From: Candidatus Methanomethylophilaceae archaeon
GTDB lineage: Archaea > Thermoplasmatota > Thermoplasmata > Methanomassiliicoccales > Methanomethylophilaceae
Reading direction: 5' to 3'
Assembly (NCBI GenBank): GCA_944321505.1
Contig: CALULN010000007.1
Coordinates: 1-48,837, forward strand
Length of the DNA stretch: 48,837 nucleotides
The translations under genes and the position numbers were made by a program. The notes below the pieces were generated by a model. That model saw nothing but the letters and a program-made list of their open reading frames with translations, ran no database searches and was not told the origin of the DNA. Within the stretch, counting starts at the first letter, position 1. The number at the start of each line of letters is the position of its first letter. Of this stretch, positions 1-8,523 are shown one piece after another.

Positions 1-1
1 C

Positions 2-178
2 TACCACGGCAACTGCAAGGAGTGTGTAGCAATCCACAGAGCGCACATGGAGCATGTGCCCAACTGCCTGCGTCCGATGATAAACGAGAAGCTGAAGGTG
101 ATGTCCGGACTCACCGAGCACACCCTCGCCAACGAGATAGAGCCTCCGAAGGAGGTCCTGAGGAAGGAGTTCCTTTGA
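2..178 (+). CDS. C-terminal end of an unrecognised protein (5' truncated)
   Basis: An open frame enters from the left edge and stops with TGA at 176-178, giving 58 visible residues. The segment begins YHGNCKECVAIHRAHM and ends EVLRKEFL. It contains a CxxC pair plus a third cysteine, and several histidines, which could form a metal site. Codon use is like the neighbouring genes. I do not recognise the family from this fragment and assign no function. It converges on the pyrophosphatase gene, and a strong GC hairpin lies between the two stops. Confidence 0.6.
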   Translation, partial: YHGNCKECVAIHRAHMEHVPNCLRPMINEKLKVMSGLTEHTLANEIEPPKEVLRKEFL

Positions 179-186
179 GGAACCCT

Positions 187-207
187 CCCGGCCCCGCAGG
201 GGCCGGG
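187..207. terminator. GC-rich hairpin between convergent genes
   Basis: The arms CCCGGCCCC (187-195) and GGGGCCGGG (199-207) are perfectly complementary with a 3-nt loop. The hairpin lies between two converging stop codons (178 and 217). No clear T-tract follows, so it may act as an RNA stabiliser or processing signal rather than a classic archaeal terminator. Confidence 0.5.
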
Positions 208-216
208 GGGACAATC

Positions 217-747
217 TCAGCAGAAATCGTTCTTGTAGTTGTCGATGGCGCCCTTGATTATATCCTGCACCTTGTCGGCTCCGATGATCTCGTCCACCGC
301 GGTGGTCTTGTTCTCCAGGGCCTTGTAGACGGTGAAGAAGTGGGCCATCTCGTCGAAGATGTGCTTCGGCAGCTCGTTGATGTCCCGGTAGCCGTTGTAG
401 GTGGGGTCGTCGAAGGGGATGGCGATGATCTTCTCGTCGTTGGCGCCGTTGTCGATCATCTTGATGGCGCCGATGGGGTAGCACCTGACCAGCGTCATGG
501 GCAGGATGGGCTCTGAGCAGAGCACCAGGGCGTCCAGGGGATCGCCGTCGTCGGCGTAGGTCCTGGGGATGAACCCGTAGTTGGCAGGGTAGTGGGTGCT
601 GGTGTAGAGGATCCTGTCCAGCTTCAGCAGCCCGGTCTCCTTGTCCAGCTCGTACTTGTTCTTGCTTCCCTTGGATATCTCCACCACCACCATGAAGTCG
701 GAGGGGGAGATCCTCTTGGGGCTCATGTCGTGCCATATGTTGCTCAT
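217..747 (-). CDS. ppa: Inorganic pyrophosphatase, soluble family I
   Basis: Hydrolyses cytoplasmic pyrophosphate to phosphate, pulling biosynthetic reactions forward. The 176-residue length fits the hexameric class A enzymes. The hallmark region reads YGFIPRTYADDGDPLDALVL (about residues 57-76), which carries the DxDPxD aspartates that bind the catalytic Mg2+ ions. An upstream substrate-binding stretch (KNKYELDKETG) and the later DDPTYNGYRDI segment also fit. The ATG start is preceded by a GAGGAT-like ribosome binding site. The gene is monocistronic. Confidence 0.95.
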   Translation of the reverse strand: MSNIWHDMSPKRISPSDFMVVVEISKGSKNKYELDKETGLLKLDRILYTSTHYPANYGFIPRTYADDGDPLDALVLCSEPILPMTLVRCYPIGAIKMIDNGANDEKIIAIPFDDPTYNGYRDINELPKHIFDEMAHFFTVYKALENKTTAVDEIIGADKVQDIIKGAIDNYKNDFC

Positions 748-825
748 CGGCTATCCTCGGCCACGGCTTCGGCTTCATCATAGATAAACATCGCGGAACC
801 CGGAAGTCGGTGCATTCGGGCTTCA

Positions 826-873
826 TACTTTTTCTGCTAGTAGAAAAAGTAGTAAATAGTAGAAAAAAGTAGA
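826..873. promoter_or_regulatory. Palindromic operator cluster upstream of AlbA_2 gene 1
   Basis: TACTTTTTCT (826-835) and AGAAAAAGTA (842-851) form a perfect 10-bp inverted repeat with a 6-nt spacer. TAGTAGAAAAA-type units are repeated in direct orientation at 839-853 and 857-872. The segment AATAGTAGAAAAAAGTAGA (855-873) recurs perfectly inverted just after the gene at 2178-2196. Its position 20-65 bp before the start suggests an autoregulatory binding site. Confidence 0.6.
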
Positions 874-892
874 TAATTCTGGATTGCAGACA

Positions 893-2164
893 ATGCTTGA
901 GGACGAGACCACCGAATTCAAAGCCGAATACTCCGACAGTATAGTAAGATCTGCCGTCGCATTCCTGAACACAAGAGGCGGCGTGATATACGTGGGTATC
1001 GCCGACGACGGGACGGTGTGCGGCGTCGACGACCCGGACGGCCTCACTCGGAAAATCGTCCAGGAGCTCACCGACAATATTCGTCCGGACGTCATGCGCT
1101 TCATGCGGGCCGGCCCTGAAGAGATCGATGGGAAGGCGGTCGTGAAGATTGTAATCATGGAGGGCACGGAGAAGCCCTTCTATCTCAGGAAACTGGGGAT
1201 CTGTTCCAAAGGCGTCTATGTGCGCAGAGGTCCTGCCTCGGTGCAGATTTCCGATTCCGCGTTGATGAAGATGATAAGGGACGAGGCTCCTCTCAGGTAC
1301 GAGTCCGCCGCTTCCATTTATCAGGATTTGACCTTCAATCAGACAGCATCTGTGTTCGAAGAGTATAACGTAGCATTCGGAGAACCTCAGAAGAAGACGC
1401 TGGGGTTCTTCACAGATTCGGGCGAATACACCAACCTGGCATTCGTGCTGTCCGATCAGAACGATCAGGGTACCAAAATGGCTGCGTATGACAGCAGATT
1501 CAAAGAAGAGATAGTTCTCAAAGATGAAACATATGGTTCGGTATTGAAACAACTGAATGACATTCTGAACTACGTTCGTTCTCTGAACCGCATAACCACC
1601 AAAATCACAGGGCTTGCCCATGAGGACACAAGAATGTACCCGGAGATGGCTGTCAGGGAAGCCGTAGTGAATGCGCTGGTGCATCGTGATTACAGCATCG
1701 ACGGACCCATACTGGTATCTTTCATTGGTAGGAATCTGACAGTCACGTCTTTGGGAGGTCTGCCACTGCGTATCGGGATGGACGATCTTCTGATGGGCAT
1801 ATCCTCTCCGAGGAATCCGAAGCTCGCCGGTGTGTTCCAACGTCTCGGATTTATTGAGGCACATGGCACAGGGATTCCCAGGATAATGACCTGTTACAAG
1901 GATCAGATATTTCAGCCGCGCATCGATTGCACTGATAATACATTCCGCATCACATTGCCTCCCTCGGATTTCAGAACGAGCAATCCTGCTGTGAGAGAAG
2001 TGATGGCATACCTTGCAAGAAACGGACCATCGGCTCGTGATGAGATTGAGAACGGCATCGGTGCATCTAGGAGTAAAACCACCAATGTTCTGAATCTCCT
2101 GATCTCCAGCGGGATAGTCGAGACTGTCGGAGAAGGCAGGAGCACGAAATACCGGCTGGTGTGA
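893..2164 (+). CDS. AlbA_2 (Schlafen-type) DNA-binding / ATPase-domain regulator 1
   Basis: A 423-residue protein of the COG2865 type. The N-terminal ~115 residues match the AlbA_2/Schlafen domain (TEFKAEYSDSIVRSAVAFLN then GGVIYVGIADDG). The middle contains a GHKL-like ATP-binding region (REAVVNALVHRDYS, then GTGIPRIM). The last ~60 residues form a winged helix (ASRSKTTNVLNLLISSG). Such proteins are usually annotated as regulators or as RecG-like ATPases, and their biochemistry is poorly defined. ATG at 893 was chosen over an in-frame TTG at 884. The gene is flanked on both sides by the same 19-bp inverted sequence and sits in a less GC-rich patch, which is compatible with acquisition as a cassette. 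Confidence 0.8.
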   Translation: MLEDETTEFKAEYSDSIVRSAVAFLNTRGGVIYVGIADDGTVCGVDDPDGLTRKIVQELTDNIRPDVMRFMRAGPEEIDGKAVVKIVIMEGTEKPFYLRKLGICSKGVYVRRGPASVQISDSALMKMIRDEAPLRYESAASIYQDLTFNQTASVFEEYNVAFGEPQKKTLGFFTDSGEYTNLAFVLSDQNDQGTKMAAYDSRFKEEIVLKDETYGSVLKQLNDILNYVRSLNRITTKITGLAHEDTRMYPEMAVREAVVNALVHRDYSIDGPILVSFIGRNLTVTSLGGLPLRIGMDDLLMGISSPRNPKLAGVFQRLGFIEAHGTGIPRIMTCYKDQIFQPRIDCTDNTFRITLPPSDFRTSNPAVREVMAYLARNGPSARDEIENGIGASRSKTTNVLNLLISSGIVETVGEGRSTKYRLV

Positions 2165-2177
2165 GTGCTTCATCATT

Positions 2178-2196
2178 TCTACTTTTTTCTACTATT
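2178..2196. repeat. Downstream inverted copy of the 19-bp AlbA_2 flanking repeat
   Basis: TCTACTTTTTTCTACTATT is the exact reverse complement of 855-873. It lies 14 bp after the stop codon, so the two copies bracket the coding region in inverted orientation. It could be a second operator, a terminator-associated element, or the remains of terminal repeats. Confidence 0.7.
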
Positions 2197-2246
2197 ACAT
2201 ACTTTGTGAGGGGGTATTCTTTTCGTTGATGTACTGGCACATCAGA

Positions 2247-2315
2247 ATTGAGGTTTTCAACAAACTGTTATTGAGGATTTTGACTGATTTTCATTGAGGT
2301 TTTCGACACACATCA
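2247..2315. repeat. Three 23-bp direct tandem repeats
   Basis: Units start at 2247, 2270 and 2293, exactly 23 bp apart. Each begins with ATTGAGG, then T/A, TTT, C/T, A/G, AC. The first ~15 bp are conserved and the rest varies. A weak fourth copy (GTTGATGT) precedes them near 2225. The array sits between AlbA_2 gene 1 and the flavoprotein, so it could be an array of binding sites for a regulator. Confidence 0.75.
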
Positions 2316-2389
2316 TATGTACACGACACCTCGACTTCGGCAACGGTGACGCCGTATCGGTTAAGTACTACGACATCGACAAACCGGTC

Positions 2390-2929
2390 ATGCCGAAGAA
2401 CGTCGTGATAATCTCATCGTCCCTGAGGAAGGGAGGGAACTCCGAAACCCTTGCCGAGAGCTTCGCCAGAGGCGCAGCCGAAGCGGGCAACAGCGTCGAG
2501 ACCGTCAGCCTCCGCGGGAAGGACATAGCCTTCTGCCGCGGATGCCTCGTCTGCCAGGACACCCGCGAGTGCGTCATCAAGGACGACACCGTCGGGATCG
2601 CCCGGAAGGTCCATGATGCCGACGTCGTGGTTCTGGCTACGCCTGTGTACTACTTCTGCATGTCAGGTCAGCTGAAGACCGTCCTGGACCGCTGCAACCC
2701 GCTGTACGATTCCGACTACAGGTTCAGGGACGTCTACGTGCTCATGACCGCTGCCGAGGACGGGCCCGGGACATTCGACGGAACCCTGAAGGGCATCGAG
2801 GGGTGGATCGAGTGCTTCCCCGAGTCCAGGCTCGCCGGAGTAGTCTCCGCCGGAGGGGTTTGGGCGGTCGGAGACATCGAGGGGAGCAAAGCTCTCGACG
2901 AAGCCTATCGGATGGGTTTGAAGGTCTGA
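2390..2929 (+). CDS. Iron-sulfur flavoprotein (NADPH-dependent FMN reductase fold)
   Basis: A 179-residue flavodoxin-fold protein. The FMN phosphate loop is SSSLRKGGNSE (residues 9-19). Cysteines at 49, 52, 55 and 61 give CX2CX2CX5C, the compact 4Fe-4S motif of methanogen iron-sulfur flavoproteins. PVYYFCMSGQLKTVLDR is the second flavin-binding segment. The family passes electrons between ferredoxin and acceptors such as O2 or H2O2; the substrate here is unknown. ATG at 2390 was chosen because the FMN-binding strand begins there. The open frame extends further upstream, but that region holds the tandem repeats. Confidence 0.8.
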   Translation: MPKNVVIISSSLRKGGNSETLAESFARGAAEAGNSVETVSLRGKDIAFCRGCLVCQDTRECVIKDDTVGIARKVHDADVVVLATPVYYFCMSGQLKTVLDRCNPLYDSDYRFRDVYVLMTAAEDGPGTFDGTLKGIEGWIECFPESRLAGVVSAGGVWAVGDIEGSKALDEAYRMGLKV

Positions 2930-3303
2930 TTGGGTGGCGGTTGCCCGCCCCCGGTTTATTTCTTCGATAGCGATTGGAGGTGAATTTCATTTTCGCTCTT
3001 TCATCTCTTTATATCATGATTAATGTCGCCATATGTCATAATCAATATCTCGATTAATATCAGATGACTTAATTAATTGTACAAATGATGATATTTTAAC
3101 ATAGCTTAAAACCAATTCCAGTGAGAACAATTTCAAAATTTTGTCATTTTCACAAAAAAAATTGTGGATTTGAGGAAATTTGGTTGATGAGAATCAAAAT
3201 CGCTGGTAATTTGATATTGATTTGTGATATTAATTTATATCAAAATCAATATCATATATGTATCATGATGATGTCATGATATATGCGTGTGGCAGGGTGT
3301 GAC
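2930..3303. promoter_or_regulatory. AT-rich, palindrome-dense spacer before AlbA_2 gene 2
   Basis: No gene is supported here. The composition drops sharply to AT-rich. Inverted repeats include GATATTGATTTGTGATAT (3213-3230) against ATATCAAAATCAATATC (3237-3253) with one extra base, TATCATGA (3261-3268) against TCATGATA (3274-3281), and CAAAATTTTG. TATCATGATTAATG and GATTAATATCAG near 3013-3061 resemble these arms. The layout suggests several operator sites for the downstream DNA-binding protein. Confidence 0.6.
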
Positions 3304-4722
3304 ATGAATTTCGAGTCCATGAGGGAGGACGAGCGCTTCGAAGCCAAACGTTGTGCTGAGAGGTTGCCAGAGGAGTTTTGGCCTACATATTCATCTTTTG
3401 CCAACACATTTGGTGGGACTATAGTTTTGGGCCTCGAGGAGCGTAGCGACAAGAAAGGGTTTACAGTCGCAGGGGTGAAGAATCCTGAGGCGATTTTGAG
3501 GGAGCTATGGAATCAGGTAAACAACCCGCAGAAGGTAAGTGTTAACCTACTGTCGGAAGGTGATGTTAAGATAGTTGACCGTGACGGTAAGAGGGTAATT
3601 GTGGTTACGGTTCCCAGGGCGGAGCGCAGGAAGCGTCCTGTGTACATCAGGGGCTCTGTCAATAATGGCACATACAGGAGAAATGGAGAAGGTGATTATC
3701 ACTGTCGGATGTCTGAAATCGCGGAGATGATGCGCGATTCAGTGGATGATCCGGTGGATTCCTTGCTTTGTACAAGGGTGCTGATAAGGGATTTAGACAC
3801 AGAAACTTTGAAATCGTATAGGGCAGCCATGTCATCCAGGCTTCCTGACCACCCGTGGGTAAAAGAGTCTGATGACGAGTTCCTAAGACTCATAGGTGCG
3901 GCTGCCGTGGATGAATCGGGCATTCTTAGGCCCACAATTGCTGGTGTTCTGATGTTCGGCAGGGACTACTCCATAGAGCGTGAGTTGCCGAAGTATATGC
4001 TGGACTATCTGGAGTATAGTGAATCCGGATCCGATTGGTTAGATCGTATAACGACGGATTCAGGCGATTGGTCCGGGAATTTGTTTCAGTTCTACATGCG
4101 TGTTGCCAATAGGTTGAGTTTGAGCTCCAAACGGCCTTTCAAACTCGAACGGATGGTGCGCAAGGAGGATTCGGACCTGCTTAATGTATACAGGGAGGCA
4201 TTGCTGAACTCACTTATCCATGCGGACTATAATGGCAGTGGGGGGATACGGATAGAGTTGAGTCCTGGATTGCTGGTTGTCAGGAATCCAGGGACCTTCC
4301 GTATACCGTTGAAACTGGCCCAATCTGGTGGCCATTCTGATCCTAGGAACCCAAATATCATGAAGATGTTCATGCTGGTCGGATTTTCGGAACGCGCCGG
4401 CAGCGGATTGCATCGTATGAATGTATTATGTAAAGCCATGGGGATGGCCCAGCCGTCTATAGTCGAGGGTATGGAGCCTCCGACTGTAACCGTCACCATC
4501 AATTTCAAAAACAAATCTGAGATGCTGTTCGATGGAGGCGATATCACGTCAAGGATTCTTGAATGCATGAGGCGTGACGAAGCCATGAGTATCGTAGCAA
4601 TCGCCGAAGCCGTTGGTTCATCAACCAGTTCGGTTTCCCGCAAAATCCGGATGCTGAAGGATGAGGGCAAAGTGGTTCGTGAAGGGTCCAGAGCCGGTGG
4701 TAGATGGAAGGTACTTGACTAA
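3304..4722 (+). CDS. AlbA_2 (Schlafen-type) DNA-binding / ATPase-domain regulator 2
   Basis: A 472-residue paralogue of the gene at 893, with the same architecture and distant sequence. The AlbA_2 domain (residues ~8-125) includes FEAKRCAERLPEEFWPTYSS and FGGTIVLGLEER. The ATP-binding region holds REALLNSLIHADY and the G-rich FSERAGSGLHRM. A C-terminal winged helix reads SIVAIAEAVGSSTSSVSRKI. ATG at 3304 is preceded by AGGGTGTGAC, which resembles the GGAGGTGATC anti-SD partner; an in-frame ATG lies 21 bp upstream. It is likely to bind the palindromes just upstream, although that is inference. Lower GC than the neighbours suggests recent acquisition. Confidence 0.8.
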   Translation: MNFESMREDERFEAKRCAERLPEEFWPTYSSFANTFGGTIVLGLEERSDKKGFTVAGVKNPEAILRELWNQVNNPQKVSVNLLSEGDVKIVDRDGKRVIVVTVPRAERRKRPVYIRGSVNNGTYRRNGEGDYHCRMSEIAEMMRDSVDDPVDSLLCTRVLIRDLDTETLKSYRAAMSSRLPDHPWVKESDDEFLRLIGAAAVDESGILRPTIAGVLMFGRDYSIERELPKYMLDYLEYSESGSDWLDRITTDSGDWSGNLFQFYMRVANRLSLSSKRPFKLERMVRKEDSDLLNVYREALLNSLIHADYNGSGGIRIELSPGLLVVRNPGTFRIPLKLAQSGGHSDPRNPNIMKMFMLVGFSERAGSGLHRMNVLCKAMGMAQPSIVEGMEPPTVTVTINFKNKSEMLFDGGDITSRILECMRRDEAMSIVAIAEAVGSSTSSVSRKIRMLKDEGKVVREGSRAGGRWKVLD

Positions 4723-4836
4723 TTTGGCAAACTGTCGTAGGCTTGTGGAAACCATATGGTGGGGCGTTACTGCGACACTTTTACAAGTGGAATTCATACC
4801 TATTGTTAATCGAACAGCGAGGAGGCTGTTTACATA

Positions 4837-4877
4837 GTCCGATGTCGGACATGATGTGCAACAGCCCGACATTATGT
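4837..4877. promoter_or_regulatory. Operator-like repeats upstream of the amino acid importer
   Basis: GTCCGA-TG-TCGGAC (4837-4850) is a perfect palindrome. TCGGACATGATGT (4845-4857) and CCCGACATTATGT (4865-4877) are near-identical direct repeats 20 bp apart, two helical turns. A TATA-like CTACTAAATAG follows near 4890 and the start codon is at 4943. The position upstream of the TATA box would suit an activator or a repressor of the importer operon. Confidence 0.5.
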
Positions 4878-4942
4878 CTGATGCCTACTAAATAGTGTTA
4901 ATCCGTACCTGACGAAAATCTGAGCACGTGGTGGCTGACATC

Positions 4943-6460
4943 ATGGAACGTAAGCAGTGGATTACGGTGGGAGTCGTTATCGCCATGGTCTGCGTCGCTG
5001 CAGGGGCTATCATCCTGAGCAGCAACAATGACGACAACACCCTCATCGTCGAGACAAGTCCCGATTTCGCCCCATTCGACTACATGTTGAGCGGCGAATA
5101 CGTCGGGATCGATATGGACATAGTCCGCGCAATCGCGAACGATATGGGCGTGAATGTTGAGTTCCGTACGAACAATTTCGACTCCATCCTTCTATCCGTG
5201 CCTCAAGGCAAAGCCGATGTGGGCGCTTCCGGATTCACGTATTCCGAGGAGAGAGCGCAGTCCGTGCTGTTCTCCGATACCTATGCGCAGGTCAAGCAGG
5301 TCATCGTCACTCACAAGGACAACCACATCGATTCGATGGAGGAGCTCAAGGGAAAGATACTGGTCGTCCAGAACGCGACAACCGGTCACGATTACGCTAA
5401 CGAGCTGTTCAAGAAGGGCGGTGCCGCAGATGTCAGGGTCCTTACCAACTACTCGCAGGTGGTCCAGGACGTCCTTCAGAAGGGGACCTATGAGGTAGTG
5501 GATAGCCTGGTGGCCCAGTCCCAGGTCATGGCGAATTCCGATCTGGAGATCTGCGACGTTCTGGATGCCGAGATAGAGAACTACGGCTTCATCTTCGCCA
5601 AGAACAACACGGAGCTATGCGAGAAGTTCAACCAGTCTCTGGAGAACATCAGGGAGAGCGGCGAGTATCAGAAGATATTCGACTACTATGCCGCGCACAA
5701 CTACTCTACCGACACTCCTTCATACTACAATCAGGACGCCACTGCCGACGAGGATGTGGACCACACAGGGTTCTGGGGCGACCTGTATGACACTTTCTAC
5801 AACAACTTCATCAAGAACGACCGCTACCAATACATCTTCGAGGGTCTGAAGAACACCATCATCATCGCCATCCTGGCTCTGGTCATCGGTCTCGGACTGG
5901 GGGCGCTGGTCGCTATGGTGAGGAGCACCCACGATATCACCGGCAGATTCAGGATAGCCAACGGCGTGTGCAAGGCGTACACAACGGTCATCCGCGGAAC
6001 CCCCGTGATGCTGCAGCTGCTGATCATCTACTATGTGATCTTCGCAACATCCCATCTCAATTCGGTGCTGATCGCATCCGTGGCGTTCGGTATCAACTCG
6101 GGAGCGTACGTCGCCGAGGTCGTGCGCTCTGGCATAAATGCGGTTCCGAAGGGACAGATGGAGGCCTGCCGCAGCCTGGGTATGTCCAGCAGGATGGCTA
6201 TGATAACCGTCATCCTTCCGCAGGCCATCAGGAACATACTGCCTGCATTGGGCAATGAGAGCATATCCCTGCTGAAAGAGACCTCCATCGCGGGATACAT
6301 AGGAATCATGGATCTGACCAAAGGCGTCGATATCATCAGAGGGCAGACCTATGACGCTCTGCCGCCTCTGCTTGTGGCAGGCGCAATATACCTGGCGATC
6401 GTCATGGTGCTGGCGTATCTGTTCTCCAGACTTGAGAGGAGGTTGAACGATGCCTATTGA
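4943..6460 (+). CDS. Polar amino acid ABC importer, fused binding protein and permease
   Basis: A 505-residue fusion. Residues 8-27 form a hydrophobic anchor. Residues ~35-265 are a GlnH/HisJ-type binding domain ([35 protein letters not shown]-like segment). From ~295 onward there is a HisM/GlnP permease with the EAA loop ([20 protein letters not shown], coupling to the ATPase). Fused binding-protein/permease chains are known in Gram-positives and some archaea; they anchor two or more binding domains per transporter. The stop overlaps the ATPase start by 11 bp. ATG at 4943 was used; a GTG 15 bp upstream is also in frame. The substrate cannot be set from sequence. Confidence 0.88.
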   Translation: MERKQWITVGVVIAMVCVAAGAIILSSNNDDNTLIVETSPDFAPFDYMLSGEYVGIDMDIVRAIANDMGVNVEFRTNNFDSILLSVPQGKADVGASGFTYSEERAQSVLFSDTYAQVKQVIVTHKDNHIDSMEELKGKILVVQNATTGHDYANELFKKGGAADVRVLTNYSQVVQDVLQKGTYEVVDSLVAQSQVMANSDLEICDVLDAEIENYGFIFAKNNTELCEKFNQSLENIRESGEYQKIFDYYAAHNYSTDTPSYYNQDATADEDVDHTGFWGDLYDTFYNNFIKNDRYQYIFEGLKNTIIIAILALVIGLGLGALVAMVRSTHDITGRFRIANGVCKAYTTVIRGTPVMLQLLIIYYVIFATSHLNSVLIASVAFGINSGAYVAEVVRSGINAVPKGQMEACRSLGMSSRMAMITVILPQAIRNILPALGNESISLLKETSIAGYIGIMDLTKGVDIIRGQTYDALPPLLVAGAIYLAIVMVLAYLFSRLERRLNDAY

Positions 6461-7193
6461 AGGAAAGGTACTGTTGAGGGTCCGCGGTCTGAAGAAGACC
6501 TTCGGGGACCATGAGGTCCTGAAGGGTATAGACCTGGACGTGCACAGCGGAGAGGTCATCTCGGTCATCGGACCGTCTGGATGCGGAAAATCGACGTTCC
6601 TGAGGTCGCTGAACCTCCTGGAGAAGCCCACCGAAGGCTCTGTGGTGTTCGAGGGCATCGAGATAACATCCCCCGATACGGACATCGACCTTCTGCGCAG
6701 GAAGATCGGCATGGTGTTCCAGAGCTTCAACCTCTTCCCGCACAAGACGGTGAGGGAGAACATCATGCTGGCGCCGGTGACGCTGAAGGTGATGACCGAG
6801 GAGGAGGCCGCCGCCAAGGCGGACGAGCTTCTGGGGAGGATCGGGTTGCTGTCCAAGGCGGACGAGTACCCCTCCAGACTCTCCGGAGGGCAGCAGCAGC
6901 GCGTGGCCATCGTCAGGGCGCTGGCGATGAACCCGGACGTGATGCTCTTTGACGAGCCCACATCCGCTCTGGATCCGGAGATGGTGGGCGAGGTCTTGAG
7001 CCTCATCAAGACCCTGGCGGAGTCCGGGATGACCATGATCGTGGTCACCCATGAAATGGGATTCGCCAGGGAGGTCTCGGACCGGGTGCTGTTCATCAAC
7101 GACGGCATCATCGCGGAGCAGAACGTCCCGGAGGAGCTCTTCGGCAACCCGCAGAACGAGCGCCTCAGGGACTTCCTGTCCAAGGTCCTCTGA
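6450..7193 (+). CDS. Polar amino acid ABC importer, ATP-binding subunit (GlnQ/HisP type)
   Basis: A 247-residue ATPase powering the preceding fused transporter. Walker A is GPSGCGKST (~residues 37-45), the signature is [15 protein letters not shown], Walker B is [14 protein letters not shown], and the switch histidine lies in VVTHEMGFA. The close match to the GlnQ/HisP consensus ([12 protein letters not shown]-loop) supports polar amino acid specificity for the system. Translation is coupled by an 11-bp overlap. The gene converges on the frameshifted binding-protein gene. Confidence 0.93.
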   Translation: MPIEGKVLLRVRGLKKTFGDHEVLKGIDLDVHSGEVISVIGPSGCGKSTFLRSLNLLEKPTEGSVVFEGIEITSPDTDIDLLRRKIGMVFQSFNLFPHKTVRENIMLAPVTLKVMTEEEAAAKADELLGRIGLLSKADEYPSRLSGGQQQRVAIVRALAMNPDVMLFDEPTSALDPEMVGEVLSLIKTLAESGMTMIVVTHEMGFAREVSDRVLFINDGIIAEQNVPEELFGNPQNERLRDFLSKVL

Positions 7194-7212
7194 AACCCGA
7201 AGGGTGGAGCGG

Positions 7213-8423
7213 TCAGGCCGGGACCAGGGAGTACACCCCTCCGGCTCTGACCGTCTTCACCTGATGCAGCAGCGGCAGGTCTGCGCCGTTCTTCGAGCAC
7301 AGGCTGTCGAAGTATGAGCACATCTTCCCGAAGACGCCGTCTCCAGCATCTCCGTAGAAAGCGCCGAACACTTCGGCTATCTTTTCTTGCACCTGTTCAT
7401 GGGTCAGCGTCCCGTACTGCAGGTGCAGGAGGTAGTAGGGGGCCGCCAGCACGCAGTCGTAGTTGGTGTGGCAGCTTACGATGGGCACACCAACGTAGAC
7501 AGGCACATAGTCGCAGGGTCGCCGTTGTTGTTGATCCTGTGCAGTTCCTTCAGTATGGTCTGCGATTCCGTTGTCCAAAGCTTGTCAACCGACGAGGGGT
7601 CGAGGATGATGCGGTCGGCGGATCTAATGAGCCTCACAGCATCCTCGGTGTCGAGGGTCACCTTGTCCGCTGTAGGATGGCCTGTGTAGGCGTCGATCCC
7701 TCCTGTCAGCGAAAGCGGGAGATAGACGGGGAAGGTGGTGTTCAGTCCGTTGGATCCCCTGTAGGTGGTACCCGCTGCGTATGTGATGCCTGGGTCCGTT
7801 CCCGTCAGGGAGGAGATGTCCTTCAGGATAGCGTCCACGGCCGCGAGGTGGGCGGTCGCTCTGTCTTCCATCTTCAGCATCCTTCCGTACATGCTGATGC
7901 AGTCCCGGTACCACTGGGCGGCATGCCCGTCCTTGCAGAAAACCGAATGGCTCTGCGACGGCACGACCATCACCGTGACGCTTCTGGCCAGAAGCTCCGC
8001 CAGGCCGGTGTACTGGTCGTAGATGCTCTTCCCCATCAGCACCAGGCTCGGGTGCAGGGCGGCAATGGATTCCACTGTCTCCGCGGAAAGCGTGCGGTTG
8101 GGGTGTGTGCGCACTCCGGATAAATCGTAGACGTAGGAGAACGCCCTCCCGCCGAAGGATTCGGAGTCGTTCTCATCCGTCTCCACCACCTTGCTCTGAA
8201 GGCCGAACACAGAAAGGAACCTAAGCGGTCCGCTGGTGTCCACGGTGACTATCCCGTTGTCGAGGCTTTCGGGTATCTTCACAGGCCTGCCCGCTCTGTC
8301 GATGACGCAGTCCGATCCGTAATCCGCATCGCCGTCGGGATGCCCGAAGAGGACGTAGTATCCGCATCCCGAAAGCAGCAGCACGGCGACGAAAAGAGCC
8401 GAGAAGAACGTTCTGCTCTCCAT
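7213..8423 (-). pseudogene. Second nickel-locus substrate-binding protein, frameshifted near 7512-7520
   Basis: The N-terminal ~300 residues (anchor at 1-25, then DRAGRPVKIPESLDNGIVTV) are in one frame and the last ~95 (VPVYVGVPIV to SLVPA) in another. Alignment to the intact paralogue at 10458 shows that the break falls between INNNGDP and CDYVPVY. One missing base in GACCCTGCG on the minus strand explains it. Restored length is about 403 residues against 420 in the paralogue. It could be a true pseudogene, a sequencing error or programmed frameshifting. It has its own NikR-type operator overlapping the TATA box, and the TATA spacing predicts a leaderless start at 8423. The family binds siderophores, cobalamin or Ni complexes; nickel is suggested by context. 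Confidence 0.85.
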
Positions 8424-8432
8424 GTTGGAAGC

Positions 8433-8462
8433 AGTGTTACTGATTGTATAAAAAGTAATACG
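8433..8462 (-). promoter_or_regulatory. NikR-type operator, binding-protein gene at 8423
   Basis: GTGTTAC (8434-8440), 14 bp, then GTAATAC (8455-8461). The spacer contains a TATA-like TATAAAAA read on the opposite strand as TTTTTATA, about 26 bp from the start codon. Binding would occlude the promoter. It matches the GTGTTAC-N13/14-GTAACAC type reported for Geobacter NikR. Confidence 0.75.
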
Positions 8463-8523
8463 CAAACTCTCCGATTGGGTGTCAGACGGTCACCGTTTCG
8501 GAGAGCCAGCGTCACACTGTGTA

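Noticed and set aside
855-2196. Insertion sequence with terminal inverted repeats
   Set aside because: The enclosed gene has no transposase motif and no target-site duplication was found; kept only as a possible cassette.
2247-2315. CRISPR array
   Set aside because: Units are directly adjacent with a 23-bp period, imperfect, without unique spacers, and no cas genes are nearby.
5720-7321. Long minus-strand frames opposite the amino acid importer
   Set aside because: No motifs, biased composition, and the plus strand carries clear transporter and ATPase signatures.
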